Part shown: piece by piece, positions 13,945-13,971 of the stretch
Position numbering within the stretch: position 1 is the first letter of the stretch
How the letters are laid out: each line of letters begins with the position of its first letter
NCBI GenBank assembly: GCA_902478875.1
Contig: CABSMZ010000030.1
Location: forward strand, 1 to 13,971
Source: an uncultured Collinsella sp.
Lineage (GTDB): Bacteria > Actinomycetota > Coriobacteriia > Coriobacteriales > Coriobacteriaceae
Reading direction: 5' to 3'
Length of the DNA stretch: 13,971 nt
Notes under the pieces: model-generated
What the model was told of the DNA's origin: nothing
Databases searched by the model: none
The model's input: only the letters and a program-made list of their open reading frames with translations
Position numbers and translations under genes: made by a program

Positions 13945-13971
13945 TGCTCTTAGGGTATAACCCACGGGCCC

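Overview
The window looks like one end of a draft contig from a high-GC, anaerobic gut-type actinobacterium, most likely Coriobacteriia and perhaps Collinsella. This placement is an inference from codon use, the Fe-S flavoprotein, hypA, and the abundance of small intergenic palindromes. There is no rRNA or tRNA gene to confirm it. The first 32 bases are not biological: they are the Illumina Nextera Read 1 transposase adapter, so the true sequence starts at about base 33.

Region 1 (36-5465): hypA (nickel insertion, minus strand) lies downstream of a 925-residue multi-cluster Fe-S/FAD oxidoreductase, also on the minus strand. Divergent from the oxidoreductase are a TetR-type regulator and a tryptophan-rich multi-pass membrane protein, closed by a strong intrinsic terminator. 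The control region between oxidoreductase and regulator carries two 15-bp palindromes of identical design, TTGAC(A/G)-N3-(T/C)GTCAA, and a third degenerate copy. This strongly suggests a TetR-controlled redox/membrane module of unknown substrate. It is the best candidate in the window for an undescribed functional system.

Region 2 (5474-9038): a single-pass membrane protein with a long acidic cytoplasmic N-terminus (including a hexanucleotide-encoded Glu-Ala tract) is convergent with an AAA_14/DUF4143-type ATPase. The ATPase promoter has a perfect TATAAT box centred in a 24-bp-arm inverted repeat. Behind it lie a second long hairpin repeat and a 64-residue proline-rich small protein.

Region 3 (9091-11799): clpB, with a classic terminator and a leader hairpin, but no recognisable CIRCE or HAIR heat-shock operator.

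Region 4 (11800-13971): a repeat-rich stretch. It contains a tandem array of about 80-bp units in which a half-site (consensus TCTCAATCTGTAACATCT) alternates in orientation six times. It also contains three copies of another hairpin (ACCACCACAAAGG arms with a conserved 9-nt loop) and two divergently transcribed genes for small membrane-anchored, extracytoplasmic proteins of unknown function. The window ends just after another perfect hairpin.
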